Positions 11,483 to 19,294 of a stretch of DNA of 57,684 nt are shown here, piece after piece (position 1 is the stretch's first letter; every line of letters starts with the position of its first letter). Source of the stretch: Myxococcota bacterium (GTDB taxonomy: Bacteria > Myxococcota_A > Bradymonadia > UBA7976 > UBA1532); the NCBI GenBank assembly GCA_018813065.1, contig JAHJCH010000017.1, positions 1 to 57,684 of the forward strand, in the 5' to 3' direction. A program made the position numbers and the translations under genes. The notes beneath the pieces are model-generated. The model had not been told where the DNA came from. It saw only the letters and a list, made by a program, of their open reading frames with translations, and made no database searches.

Positions 11483-11890
11483 CTCCGCAGGCGCGTTTCG
11501 CCACTCAAACCATTGATTTTCGTGGTTGATGATCTCACCATGAGAGACCTCATTGACCGTCCAACCTGGCCCCGTCGTGACGAGGTAACTTCCATCTTCG
11601 TTCTTATCGACGACGATGGTGTCTGGCGCTTGATAACCCTCGTAGACTGCGACGGTGTGCGTTTGCGGGTCATAGATCACCGTGACCTGGTTGGGCCAAC
11701 CCGCGCTCTCCCCATAAGCGATGGGCTGCGGGAGGGTCTCAACGCAGTCCCCCTCGGAGTTGGCGTCTCGGCCACTGAGGCCACCCGCGTCAACTAAACC
11801 CGCGTTATCGTCTTCATCGTCTGAGCCACACGCGGCGGTCAAGCTGAGCGTGAGCCCCAAAATAAGCGCAGCTGCGAGGTGTCTCTTCAT
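11381..11890 (-). CDS. Small lipoprotein of unknown function (intact copy)
   Basis: The 169-residue product has a lipoprotein signal ending LTAAC (Cys21), then an acidic Asp/Glu/Gly linker and a compact domain with GESAGWPNQVTVIYDP, GSYLVTTGPGWTVNEV and ITLTFRYKTDTVEVLSAC. Two cysteines (one in EGDCVETLP, one at the C-terminus) could form a disulfide across the domain. It is predicted to sit on the outer membrane. Broken copies at 676-781 and 6,403-6,526 show that the family has been duplicated and scattered. No known family is recognised. Confidence 0.75.
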   Translation of the reverse strand: MKRHLAAALILGLTLSLTAACGSDDEDDNAGLVDAGGLSGRDANSEGDCVETLPQPIAYGESAGWPNQVTVIYDPQTHTVAVYEGYQAPDTIVVDKNEDGSYLVTTGPGWTVNEVSHGEIINHENQWFEWRNAPAETELSVKLSNESGAVITLTFRYKTDTVEVLSACR

Positions 11891-12087
11891 GGCGCCTTTG
11901 ATCCCCTTGGCGATGAGCCTGGATACACCAAGCTAACGCGGCGCCTCTCCCTCCTCAAGCGCCCCGTTGAGCGGTTTGTGCTTGATCTTCGATTCATTGC
12001 CCATCATGACGATCACGACATCTTCAGGATGACTCTGGGCGGAAAGCAGGATAAGCCTGAGGCCCCTTGAAATGAAGAGGTGGAGAG

Positions 12088-13320
12088 ATGAGCAGCGGCG
12101 ATCGGATCTTTGCAGGGCTCGACCTCGGCGCGCATACGATCAAGTGCGTCATCATCGCGGTCAATGAGCGGGGGGAGGTGGAGATCATCGGCGAGGGTCA
12201 TCACCCCAGCGAGGGCTTCAGCGAGGGGGATATCACCCACCCAGAGGCGGCCGCCCGCGCCGTGCGCCAAGCCGTGCGTAAGGCCGAGGAGGCCGCCCAT
12301 GATGAGCTAGAGGGGGTGGTCATCTCCCTCTCTGGGCGCTGGGTCGAGGGCTTTGACAGCCAAGGGATGGTGCGCGTCGAGGGCGAGGTGGTCACGGAGG
12401 CGGATCTAGAGGCGCTGATGCGCGTCACCTGCGCGGTGCGGCTGCCTCCCGAGGTGGAGATCCTCCACGCGGTCCCCCAAGGCTATGTCGTGGATGGCGG
12501 TCAGGCACGCCAGGAGGCCCCGCTGGGGGTCTCGGCGATCCGCTTGGAGTGCGCCGCCCATGTCTTGACGGGCCGACGCGACGTCATCGCGCGGCTGATG
12601 GCCTGTTGCACGGCGGCGGGGCTGCGGGTGCTCGATGTCGTCTATGCGCCCCTCGCCCAAGCGGCGCTGTTGCTGAGCCCCACCGCCCGCGAGCTGGGGG
12701 TGATCCTCCTGAGCATGGGCGAGGACAGCAGCGAGGTGGCGCTCTTTCGGCGCGGGGGGCTGATCTATACGCAGCGCTTTGGCGTCGCGGGTCGCCACGT
12801 CACGCAGGACATCAAGGCCTGCCTGGAGACCTCCGACGAGGAGGCCGAGCGCCTCAAGCACCTTGAGGGCTGCGCGCTGATCTCCGCCGTGGAGGAGGAC
12901 GCGCGCGTCGAGGTGCCGGGCCTGGGGGGCCGCCCACCCAAGAAGAGGCCCAAGCGGCTCCTCTGCGAGATCATCGAGGCCCGCTTAGAGGAGACGTTCA
13001 AGCTGATCGCGGAGGATCTGGATCGTCAGGGGGCGTTGGAGACGCCAGGGGGGCTGATCCTCACGGGGGGCTGCGCCAACCTGGACCAGATCGCGACCTT
13101 GGCGGAGCAGAGCTTCGGCTTACACGCGGCGTTGGGGCAGCCCAAGCCCCTCGGCGGCCTGGCGGATCTCGCCGCGCGCCATGAGAACGCCACCGCCGTG
13201 GGCTTGGCGCTCTTTATGGCCAGCGGGATGAGCCAGCGCTACTTCAGCCAGCGCACGCCCCAGGCTAAAGAGGGCCTGCTCAAGCGCGCGCTCTCCCGGC
13301 TCCTCGCTCGACGACGCTAA
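12088..13320 (+). CDS. ftsA: Cell division protein FtsA (actin-like)
   Basis: FtsA anchors FtsZ to the membrane and recruits later division proteins. The 410-residue sequence has the actin-fold phosphate-1 motif (FAGLDLGAHTIKCVI), the FtsA-specific 1C insertion (EGVVISLSGRWVEGF onward), phosphate-2 (GVILLSMGEDSSEVALF), the adenosine motif (LILTGGCANLDQI) and a basic amphipathic C-terminal helix (GLLKRALSRLLARRR) that should bind membrane. A purine-rich ribosome site (AGGTGGAG) precedes the ATG. It is not in a division cluster: no ftsZ, ftsQ or mur gene is nearby, so it may be a second FtsA or a relocated gene. Its 3' end overlaps the convergent phosphoesterase gene by 4 bases. Confidence 0.88.
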   Translation: MSSGDRIFAGLDLGAHTIKCVIIAVNERGEVEIIGEGHHPSEGFSEGDITHPEAAARAVRQAVRKAEEAAHDELEGVVISLSGRWVEGFDSQGMVRVEGEVVTEADLEALMRVTCAVRLPPEVEILHAVPQGYVVDGGQARQEAPLGVSAIRLECAAHVLTGRRDVIARLMACCTAAGLRVLDVVYAPLAQAALLLSPTARELGVILLSMGEDSSEVALFRRGGLIYTQRFGVAGRHVTQDIKACLETSDEEAERLKHLEGCALISAVEEDARVEVPGLGGRPPKKRPKRLLCEIIEARLEETFKLIAEDLDRQGALETPGGLILTGGCANLDQIATLAEQSFGLHAALGQPKPLGGLADLAARHENATAVGLALFMASGMSQRYFSQRTPQAKEGLLKRALSRLLARRR

Positions 13321-14411
13321 TCCACCCTCAAGATCGACACCTTGAGGGTGGGCGCGCTGGGCGCGACGTCCACGATCAAGGCGTGACGACCGATCCCATC
13401 CATGCGCTCGGGGATCGCGCCGCCGCCGCCAGAGATGTATGTGGGGATGCCCGCCGTCTCATAGGCGTAATAGGAGTGGATGTGGCCATGAAAGAGGGCG
13501 TTGACGCCGCCTCGGGCCAGCCGCGCGGCCAACCGCTGCGCCTCGCGGCGGCTGCGAAACGCCCCGCTGCGCACCCCCACCGGATCAAACAGCGGGATAT
13601 GCGTAAAAGCGAGCCGCTGGCTGACCCCCTCGGCGCTCAGCCAGCCCTCCAGCGCCTCGTAGACCTTGGGCGCCAGGGTCGCTGAGCCCGAGTCGAGGAA
13701 GATAAAGCGCGTCTGGCGCAGATCAAAGGCGAAGCTGCCCCGCCCAAAGATGGCCTGCCAGTCGCCCAACGCCCCGCCCAGCTCGTGGTTGCCCAGGGTG
13801 GTGTAGAGCGGCACGCGCAGCCCCGAGAGCGTCGCCTGAATCGCTTGAAGCTGCGCCCGCGAGCCTCGCTGGGTGAGATCCCCGGTGGAGGCCACGAAGC
13901 GCAGCCCCTCGACGCCATTGAGCGCCGCCCAGACATCCTGGATGTCATCGATGGCCTCTTGGATGTCGCCCAGCACGGCGAAGCGAAACGCGCGATCTTC
14001 ATCGATGTCAGGCGGGGCGATCTGGATCGTGTAGACGCCCGCCTCTTCGAGCCAGAGCAGCCAATCGCCCTGGGTGCCCTCGACGCCGCCGCCCTCGACC
14101 CAGCCCCAGCCCGCCTCGATCCGCGCCCAGCTCAGCGGCGCGCAGTTGCGCACGGTCAGCTCAAGCGGCCCAGGCGTGTTGATCGTCAACGTCAAGGTCA
14201 GCCTCGGCGCGCCAGCCCACAGCGTGATCGCCTCGGGCGTCAACGCTTGGATCACCGCCAGGCCCCCCGCCACGTCCAGCTTGAGCCCCTCGACCTCGGC
14301 GTGACCCACCGCCTCATCCCGCGCGGCCCGCGCCGCTGAGGGCGCATCGCAGGCCCAGGCCCACAGCGCGAGCCACAGCCACGCCGTGGCGCGGCGCGTC
14401 GTGATCTTCAT
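13317..14411 (-). CDS. Exported calcineurin-like metallophosphoesterase
   Basis: The 364-residue protein has an N-terminal signal; a cysteine at 21 follows the hydrophobic run but the lipobox is not canonical (AWAC), so lipidation is uncertain. After a beta-sandwich of about 100 residues comes the phosphoesterase fold with GDIQ (Asp149), STGDLT (Asp178), GNHE (Asn208-His209), FTHIP (His271) and FHGHIH (His308, His310), which bind two metals. The first motif has Gln in place of His, as in several cyclic nucleotide or protein phosphatases of this superfamily. It overlaps the upstream gene by 4 bases (ATGA), so the two form an operon. Substrate unknown. Confidence 0.85.
   Translation of the reverse strand: MKITTRRATAWLWLALWAWACDAPSAARAARDEAVGHAEVEGLKLDVAGGLAVIQALTPEAITLWAGAPRLTLTLTINTPGPLELTVRNCAPLSWARIEAGWGWVEGGGVEGTQGDWLLWLEEAGVYTIQIAPPDIDEDRAFRFAVLGDIQEAIDDIQDVWAALNGVEGLRFVASTGDLTQRGSRAQLQAIQATLSGLRVPLYTTLGNHELGGALGDWQAIFGRGSFAFDLRQTRFIFLDSGSATLAPKVYEALEGWLSAEGVSQRLAFTHIPLFDPVGVRSGAFRSRREAQRLAARLARGGVNALFHGHIHSYYAYETAGIPTYISGGGGAIPERMDGIGRHALIVDVAPSAPTLKVSILRVD
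13322..13351. terminator. Hairpin directly after ftsA, inside the end of the convergent gene
   Basis: CCACCCTCAAG (13322-13332) and CTTGAGGGTGG (13341-13351) form a perfect 11-bp stem with an 8-base loop, beginning two bases after the ftsA stop. There is no T-run, so it is at best a weak intrinsic terminator for ftsA. It also encodes the last residues of the convergent phosphoesterase (TLKVSILRVD). Confidence 0.55.
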
Positions 14412-15496
14412 CGTCGCCCCCAGGTGTAGATGAGATCGAGGCCGCCCAGCGTGGCGGCGCCCAGCGTGATCTCTCCGGCGAGGCCCCAGCCCGCCGCGCC
14501 GATGTAGCGCGCCGCCAGGCAGAGGTTGCCGGTGTTGCCCGCGCCGATCTCCGAGAGGTTGAGCCCCCCCGCGTAGCCGTCGCGGCGGTTATCATAGGCG
14601 GCCTCGATCTCAACCGCCGCGCCGATCCCAAAGCCAAAGCCAAAGCGGCCCAAGAGCAGGGCGCTGGCCTCCTCGCCCAGCCCCCCTCGGTTGGGCAGCC
14701 CCTCATAGCCACGCAGCTCCAGCCCCCAGCCCAGCTCACCCAGGGCGAAGGCGCCGGAGAGGGTGGGGCTGAGGGCGCCCAGGCCCAAGCGGCCTCGCAG
14801 CGCCGCCTCGCCAGTCAGGGCGCTCAGATCCTCCACGCGGTGCCGCCGCGCCCCCAGCCGCAGATCAAGCCAGCTGATCCGCCGCCCGCCCAGCCGATAG
14901 CTGAGATCCCCTTCGAGGCGGTGGGTTGACTCATCGAGGCCGATCAGCGCGCCGAGCCGCAGCCCCCAGGCGCCTTGGGCGAGGCGCGCGTCGAGGTGGG
15001 CGAGGTGCTCATAGCTGAAGATCGGATCGGAGACGGCGCGGTGACCCAGCGTGAGGCTCAACATCGGCCAGGGTCGAGGGCGGCCGCTGAGGGCGGCGCC
15101 CCCCGCCGCGCCATAGAGATCAGCGAGGGCGGAGGTGGTGAAGAGGCCCGCCCCCATGAGGGTGAGCCCGATCAGCGGCCCAGAGGCCTCCCTTGAGGCG
15201 CCCGTGACGGCGAGGAGGCCGATCCCGCCCAGGAGCGCGCCGAGGCCCGCCCCCTCAGCGATGAGCAGGGCGCGTGCGCCTTGGGGATCACCTGCGAGGT
15301 AGAGGCCGCTGCCGTGGAGGAGGAGGCCAGGCGCGACGGCGGCGAGGGCGGGCAGGAGGCCGGGCTGCGCCGCCTCGGGTGGGGTCGAGGTGGGCGCGGT
15401 CGAGGGCGACGAGGTGGGCGCGGTCGAGGGCGACGAGGCGGGCGCGGCGTGGCTCAAGAGCGGGGCCGCCAGCAGGATCAGGAGCGCGTGTCTCAT
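14408..15496 (-). CDS. Predicted membrane/outer-membrane protein of unknown function
   Basis: The 362-residue product starts with a signal peptide (MRHALLILLAAPLLSHAAP), then a Ser/Thr/Pro linker with a repeated TAPTSSPS unit. Two to three hydrophobic stretches follow (ALAAVAPGLLLHGSGLYLA, GALLGGIGLLAVTG, GLTLMGAGLFTTSALA). The second half is rich in amphipathic strands (GLRLGALIGLD, ISWLDLRLGARRH, GFGFGIGAAVEIEAAYD) and ends LGGLDLIYTWGRR, which suggests a barrel. It is the first gene of the operon with the metallophosphoesterase, so the two may serve one envelope task. No family is recognised. Confidence 0.65.
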   Translation of the reverse strand: MRHALLILLAAPLLSHAAPASSPSTAPTSSPSTAPTSTPPEAAQPGLLPALAAVAPGLLLHGSGLYLAGDPQGARALLIAEGAGLGALLGGIGLLAVTGASREASGPLIGLTLMGAGLFTTSALADLYGAAGGAALSGRPRPWPMLSLTLGHRAVSDPIFSYEHLAHLDARLAQGAWGLRLGALIGLDESTHRLEGDLSYRLGGRRISWLDLRLGARRHRVEDLSALTGEAALRGRLGLGALSPTLSGAFALGELGWGLELRGYEGLPNRGGLGEEASALLLGRFGFGFGIGAAVEIEAAYDNRRDGYAGGLNLSEIGAGNTGNLCLAARYIGAAGWGLAGEITLGAATLGGLDLIYTWGRR

Positions 15497-15700
15497 GGCA
15501 GGCGACCTCCTCTACGCCGGGCATCGGCGGCCTCGTTGGGGGAGCGCGCGCCTCGCTCATCGGCCAGGCGAAGCGCCAAAGTGGGATTCTGCCACAGGCC
15601 CACAAGTAGCGTATTTTTTTTGAAATCCCCCCTCTCGATCTCCTTGCCGCGCTTGGACCTTATCCACACAATGCGCGCACTTTTAAACCTGGGAGGGGTG
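15497..15700. promoter_or_regulatory. Divergent intergenic region between the barrel operon and pgsB
   Basis: About 200 bases separate the two divergent start codons. It must hold both promoters, but I see no strong -35/-10 pair. An AT-rich patch (TATTTTTTTTGAAA near 15,610-15,623) is the most likely place for the pgsB promoter. Confidence 0.35.
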
Positions 15701-16891
15701 ATGTTGAGTTTCCCCGTCTTAGCGTCACTCGCCGCGCTCCTCGTCGTGCTCGGCGCCCTGGAGTCGGCGCGCCATCGGCGCGCGCTGAAGCGGCTAAAGT
15801 TTCGCGTCCACGTCAACGGGACACGCGGAAAGTCCAGCGTGGTGCGCTTGATCGCGGCGGGCCTGCGCGCTGGCGGGCTGCGCACCTGCGCCAAGACCAC
15901 CGGGACCCTCGCGCGGGTCATCCTGCCCGACGCCCGCGAGCTGCCGGTCTTTCGCCCACGCCGCGCCAACATCATCGAGCAGATCCGCATCGTCCGCGCG
16001 GCGGTGGAGGCCGAGGCCGAGGCCCTCGTCATCGAGTGCATGGCCCTCCAGCCCGAGCTTCAGTGGCTCTCCGAGGATCGCTTCGTCAAAGCCACCCACG
16101 CCGTGATCACCAACGCCCGCCCCGACCACCTCGACGTGATGGGGCCGACAGAGGATGACGTGCCTTGGGCGCTGTCAGGGATGATCCCGCCCAAGGGCAA
16201 GCTCTACACCGCCGAGCGTCGCCACCTTAAGGTCTTTCAAGAGGCCGCCGCCGATCGCGGCGCCGAGGTGCTGCCCGTGACCTTGGAGGACATCGAGGCG
16301 GTCACCGAAGAGGAGATGGGCGGCTTCCCGTACCTGGAGCACCGCGATAACGTCGCCTTGGCCCTGCGCATCTGCGCGGAGCTGGGCGTGGATCGACGCA
16401 AGGCCCTGGAGGGGATGTGGGCGGCCAGCCCCGATCCGGGCGCCATGACCGAGCACGTCGTGGAGTTCTTTGGCCGCCGGATCTACTTCGTCAATGGCTT
16501 CGCCGCCAACGATCCAGAGTCCACCGAGTACATCTGGCAGCTCAACCTGGACCGTCACCCCGAAGTCAAGCGGCGCGTGGCCCTGTTTAACTGCCGCGCT
16601 GATCGCGTGGATCGCAGCCGCCAGCTGGGCACCGCCTGTGTCAGCTGGACGCAGCCTGATCACATCGTGCTGATGGGCGAGGACACCTACACCTTCTCCC
16701 GCGCGGCCATCGCCGCGGGGATGCCCCCAGAGCGGATGATCCACGCCGAGGGGCGCACCATCGAGCAGCTCTTTGAGATCTTCATCGGGCTGGTGGGCCC
16801 ATCGGGGCTGGTGATGGGGATGGGCAACATCGGGGGTCAAGGCTTAGCCATGACGCGCTACTTCAAAAACCGTGAGATCCTGAGGGACTGA
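15701..16891 (+). CDS. pgsB: Poly-gamma-glutamate synthase subunit PgsB/CapB (ligase)
   Basis: PgsB is the ATP-dependent ligase that joins glutamate through gamma-carboxyl amide bonds, related to Mur ligases. Here an N-terminal membrane helix (PVLASLAALLVVLGAL) is followed by the P-loop VHVNGTRGKSSVVRLI, KTTGTLARVI, VIECMALQP, NARPDHLDVMGPTEDDV, DPGAM, FVNGFAANDPEST and NCRADRVDR, all hallmarks of CapB. I chose the ATG at 15,701: it gives 396 residues, close to Bacillus PgsB, and GGGAGGGG lies just upstream; an in-frame ATG at 15,671 is possible. pgsC starts one base after the stop. Confidence 0.93.
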   Translation: MLSFPVLASLAALLVVLGALESARHRRALKRLKFRVHVNGTRGKSSVVRLIAAGLRAGGLRTCAKTTGTLARVILPDARELPVFRPRRANIIEQIRIVRAAVEAEAEALVIECMALQPELQWLSEDRFVKATHAVITNARPDHLDVMGPTEDDVPWALSGMIPPKGKLYTAERRHLKVFQEAAADRGAEVLPVTLEDIEAVTEEEMGGFPYLEHRDNVALALRICAELGVDRRKALEGMWAASPDPGAMTEHVVEFFGRRIYFVNGFAANDPESTEYIWQLNLDRHPEVKRRVALFNCRADRVDRSRQLGTACVSWTQPDHIVLMGEDTYTFSRAAIAAGMPPERMIHAEGRTIEQLFEIFIGLVGPSGLVMGMGNIGGQGLAMTRYFKNREILRD

Positions 16892-16892
16892 G

Positions 16893-17342
16893 ATGGAGCA
16901 ACTGCTGCCCCTCTCCGTGGGTGTGGGGCTGGTCACCAGCCTCCTCTTCACCGAGCTGTTTGGCCTGGCCGCCGGCGGGATGGTCGTCCCCGGCTACTTC
17001 GCCCTCTACCTCAACCGCCCCGAGGAGGTGATCTTCACCCTCCTCGCTGGCGTGTTGACCTACGCCATCACCAACGCCCTCTCGGCGGTGGTGATCCTCT
17101 ATGGGCGCCGCCGCACGGCGCTGACGATCCTCATCGGCTATCTCCTGGGGATGGGCTTTCGCGCCTTGCCCGTCAGCGCCTTGGGGATGGAGACGGACGT
17201 CATCGGCTACATCATCCCAGGGCTCATCGCCCTGTGGATCGCGCGGCAAGGGATCATCGAGACGGTCACCTCGATCTTGACCGTCTCCGTGGTCGTGCGC
17301 CTGGCGCTGATCGTCATCGTCGGTGAGGAGCTGCTGCTGTGA
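16893..17342 (+). CDS. pgsC: Poly-gamma-glutamate synthase membrane subunit PgsC/CapC
   Basis: This 149-residue polytopic membrane protein has about four to five helices and the family pattern: an N-terminal GVGLVTSLLFTELFGLAAGG, then MVVPGYFALYL, a central ILIGYLLGMG, and ETDVIGYIIPGLIALWIARQG. PgsC pairs with PgsB to form the membrane synthase. Length equals the usual family size. It is sandwiched between pgsB (1 base away) and pgsW (4-base GTGA overlap), so translation is coupled. Confidence 0.93.
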   Translation: MEQLLPLSVGVGLVTSLLFTELFGLAAGGMVVPGYFALYLNRPEEVIFTLLAGVLTYAITNALSAVVILYGRRRTALTILIGYLLGMGFRALPVSALGMETDVIGYIIPGLIALWIARQGIIETVTSILTVSVVVRLALIVIVGEELLL

Positions 17343-18484
17343 AGCGGATTTACTGGCGCCCGCACAAGATCTCCCGCCTGGAGCTGTTGGTCATCGCCTT
17401 GATGTCCCTCCTGGCGCTGGCCCTCATCGAGCAGCTGCGCTTTGATCATCGGCTGGCGCACTACGAGGAGAAGATGGCCGCCGCCGAGATGGCGCAGCGG
17501 GCCATGCAGACCGTCCGCGCCGAGCGGGTCAAGCAAGGCTGGAAGCCCAACGTCAAGTACGATCCCACCCGCAGCGGGATCATCGGCGTGCTCGTCTCCT
17601 CGGTGACCTCCAACAAGGGCTACATCCAGGCCAAGCAGACCTCGGTCAACCCCAACTTCGCGGCGCTGATCGTCCACTTCCTCAAGGAGGCCAACCTCCA
17701 AGAGGGCGATCTCGTCGCCGTGGGCTTCTCCGGCTCCTTCCCGGCGCTCAACATCGCCACGCTGGCCGCCTTGGAGACCCTCAAGCTCAAGCCCATCGCC
17801 ATCACCAGCGCCTCGGCCTCCCAGTGGGGCGCCAACGATCCCAAGATGCTGTGGCTGGATATGGAGCGCTTGTTGGTGGAGCGCCATGTCTTTGAGCACC
17901 GCTCGGTGGCGGCCTCCCTGGGCGGCATCGGCGATCTGGGGGGGGGGTTGTCGGCGGAGGGCATGGGCATCGTCCGCGAGGCGATCCTTAAAAACAAGCT
18001 GCGCTTGATCGAGGCGCCGACCTTGGATGAGAGCATCGCCGAGCGCATGGCGATCTTTCGCAGCGAGGCGGGCGAGAAGCACATCAAGGCCTACATCAAC
18101 ATCGGCGGCGGCTCCGCCTCTGTGGGCACGCACCTGGGCAAGAAGATGTATCGCCCAGGCTTAAATGTGAAGGCGCCGCTGGGCGCGGGCCGCCTCGACT
18201 CGGTGATGAACCGCTTCGCCTTATCCGGTGTGCCGGTCATTCATCTGAGTAAAATCGAGAACTTAGCGGCGCGCTGGGGCATGCCCAAGGCGCCCAAGCG
18301 CGCCCCCGAGGTCGGCGAGGGGCAGATCTACACCGAGCGCATCTACAACCGCTACCTCGCGGCGGTGCTCATCGTCCTCCTCCTTGGCCTCCTCGCGGCG
18401 ATCATCCGCACGGACTGGGGCTACCGCCTCACCCGCATGGCGCGGATCAAGACCGATCAAGAGCCCCCCGAGCAGATGATCTGA
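17339..18484 (+). CDS. pgsW: Poly-gamma-glutamate system protein PgsW
   Basis: The 381-residue product has one membrane helix near each end (LELLVIALMSLLALALIEQL; NRYLAAVLIVLLLGLLAAII) and a large domain between, with VGFSGSFPALNIA, AITSASASQWGAN, GGIGDLGGGLSAEG and INIGGGSASVGTHLG. This is the family known as poly-gamma-glutamate system protein (TIGR04332), which sits beside pgsBC in some Gram-negative bacteria. It starts at GTG 17,339, overlapping the pgsC stop. Its exact role is unknown; export or length control is plausible. No CapA/PgsA-type gene follows: the next gene is convergent. Confidence 0.88.
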   Translation: MKRIYWRPHKISRLELLVIALMSLLALALIEQLRFDHRLAHYEEKMAAAEMAQRAMQTVRAERVKQGWKPNVKYDPTRSGIIGVLVSSVTSNKGYIQAKQTSVNPNFAALIVHFLKEANLQEGDLVAVGFSGSFPALNIATLAALETLKLKPIAITSASASQWGANDPKMLWLDMERLLVERHVFEHRSVAASLGGIGDLGGGLSAEGMGIVREAILKNKLRLIEAPTLDESIAERMAIFRSEAGEKHIKAYINIGGGSASVGTHLGKKMYRPGLNVKAPLGAGRLDSVMNRFALSGVPVIHLSKIENLAARWGMPKAPKRAPEVGEGQIYTERIYNRYLAAVLIVLLLGLLAAIIRTDWGYRLTRMARIKTDQEPPEQMI

Positions 18485-19234
18485 TCAGCCCAGCTTCACC
18501 GCGTCATAGAGGCGTGAGGCGAAGTCCAGATCGGCGAGCTTCATAAAGCCATCCACCCACGCGCCGCGATCATTTTGATACTTGAGATAGTAGGCGTGCT
18601 CCCAGACATCGCAGGCCAAGAGCGGCACTGCGCCCATAAAGGCGAGGTTCTGATGCTTCTCCGCCTGAAGCACGATCAGGCCTCGGCTGAGGGGCTCATA
18701 CGCCAGGATGCCCCAGCCGCTGCCCTCGACCTTGTTCGAGGCCGCCGCCAGCTGGGCGAGGCCCGCCTCAAGGGAGCCGAAGCTCTCGGCCATGGCCGCC
18801 TTAAAGCCCTCAGAGGGCTTGGCCCCGCCGGGGGTCATGGAGTGCCAGAAGAGGGTGTGCAGGGCGTGGCCGCTGCCGGCGAAGGCCAGCGCGCGGCTGA
18901 GGCCCTTGATGGCGTCGAAGTTGCCCGCCGCGCGGGCGGCCTTGAGCTTGGCGACCGCTTGATTAAGCCCGTTGACATAGCCCGCGTGGTGCTTGCCGTG
19001 GTGGATCTTGACCGTCGCCGCGTCATAGACGGGCTCCAGCGCCTCGGGGGCGTAGGGCAGCGGCGGCAGGGCGTATTGACCCTCGACGTAGGCGCCGGGG
19101 AAGAAGGCCAAGGCGGCGGGGGCGGCCTTGGGGGCCTTGGCCTTAGCACTGCGGGCCAGGGCGGGGCTGGCGGCGGCCAACAGGGCGCCGACGCCGGAGA
19201 TCTTAAGCGCGTCGCGTCGATTGAGGATGGACAT
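18485..19234 (-). CDS. Tat-exported superoxide dismutase, Mn/Fe family
   Basis: The enzyme dismutates superoxide to oxygen and peroxide. A twin-arginine leader (NRRDALKISGVGALLAAASPALA) indicates folded export to the periplasm, which is unusual for this normally cytosolic family. Metal ligands are present: His78 (KIHHGKHH), His126 (ALHTLFW), Asp209 and His213 (CDVWEH). The GSGHALHTLFW segment, with Gly four before His126, is of the Mn or cambialistic type rather than classical Fe. The ATG at 19,234 is chosen over an adjacent GTG because AGGAG is correctly spaced. It converges on pgsW with no gap between stops. Confidence 0.92.
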   Translation of the reverse strand: MSILNRRDALKISGVGALLAAASPALARSAKAKAPKAAPAALAFFPGAYVEGQYALPPLPYAPEALEPVYDAATVKIHHGKHHAGYVNGLNQAVAKLKAARAAGNFDAIKGLSRALAFAGSGHALHTLFWHSMTPGGAKPSEGFKAAMAESFGSLEAGLAQLAAASNKVEGSGWGILAYEPLSRGLIVLQAEKHQNLAFMGAVPLLACDVWEHAYYLKYQNDRGAWVDGFMKLADLDFASRLYDAVKLG

Positions 19235-19294
19235 CACCTCTCCTTTGATCTGTGGGCTTGGGCTTGAAGCGCGGTTTGGATGCGCGGCGGGGCG

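Noticed and set aside
13317..14411. Metallophosphoesterase as the missing CapA/PgsA of the pgs genes
   Set aside because: The motifs are those of classical calcineurin-type enzymes with an N-terminal sandwich; the CapA-specific layout is not seen, and the gene belongs to another operon.
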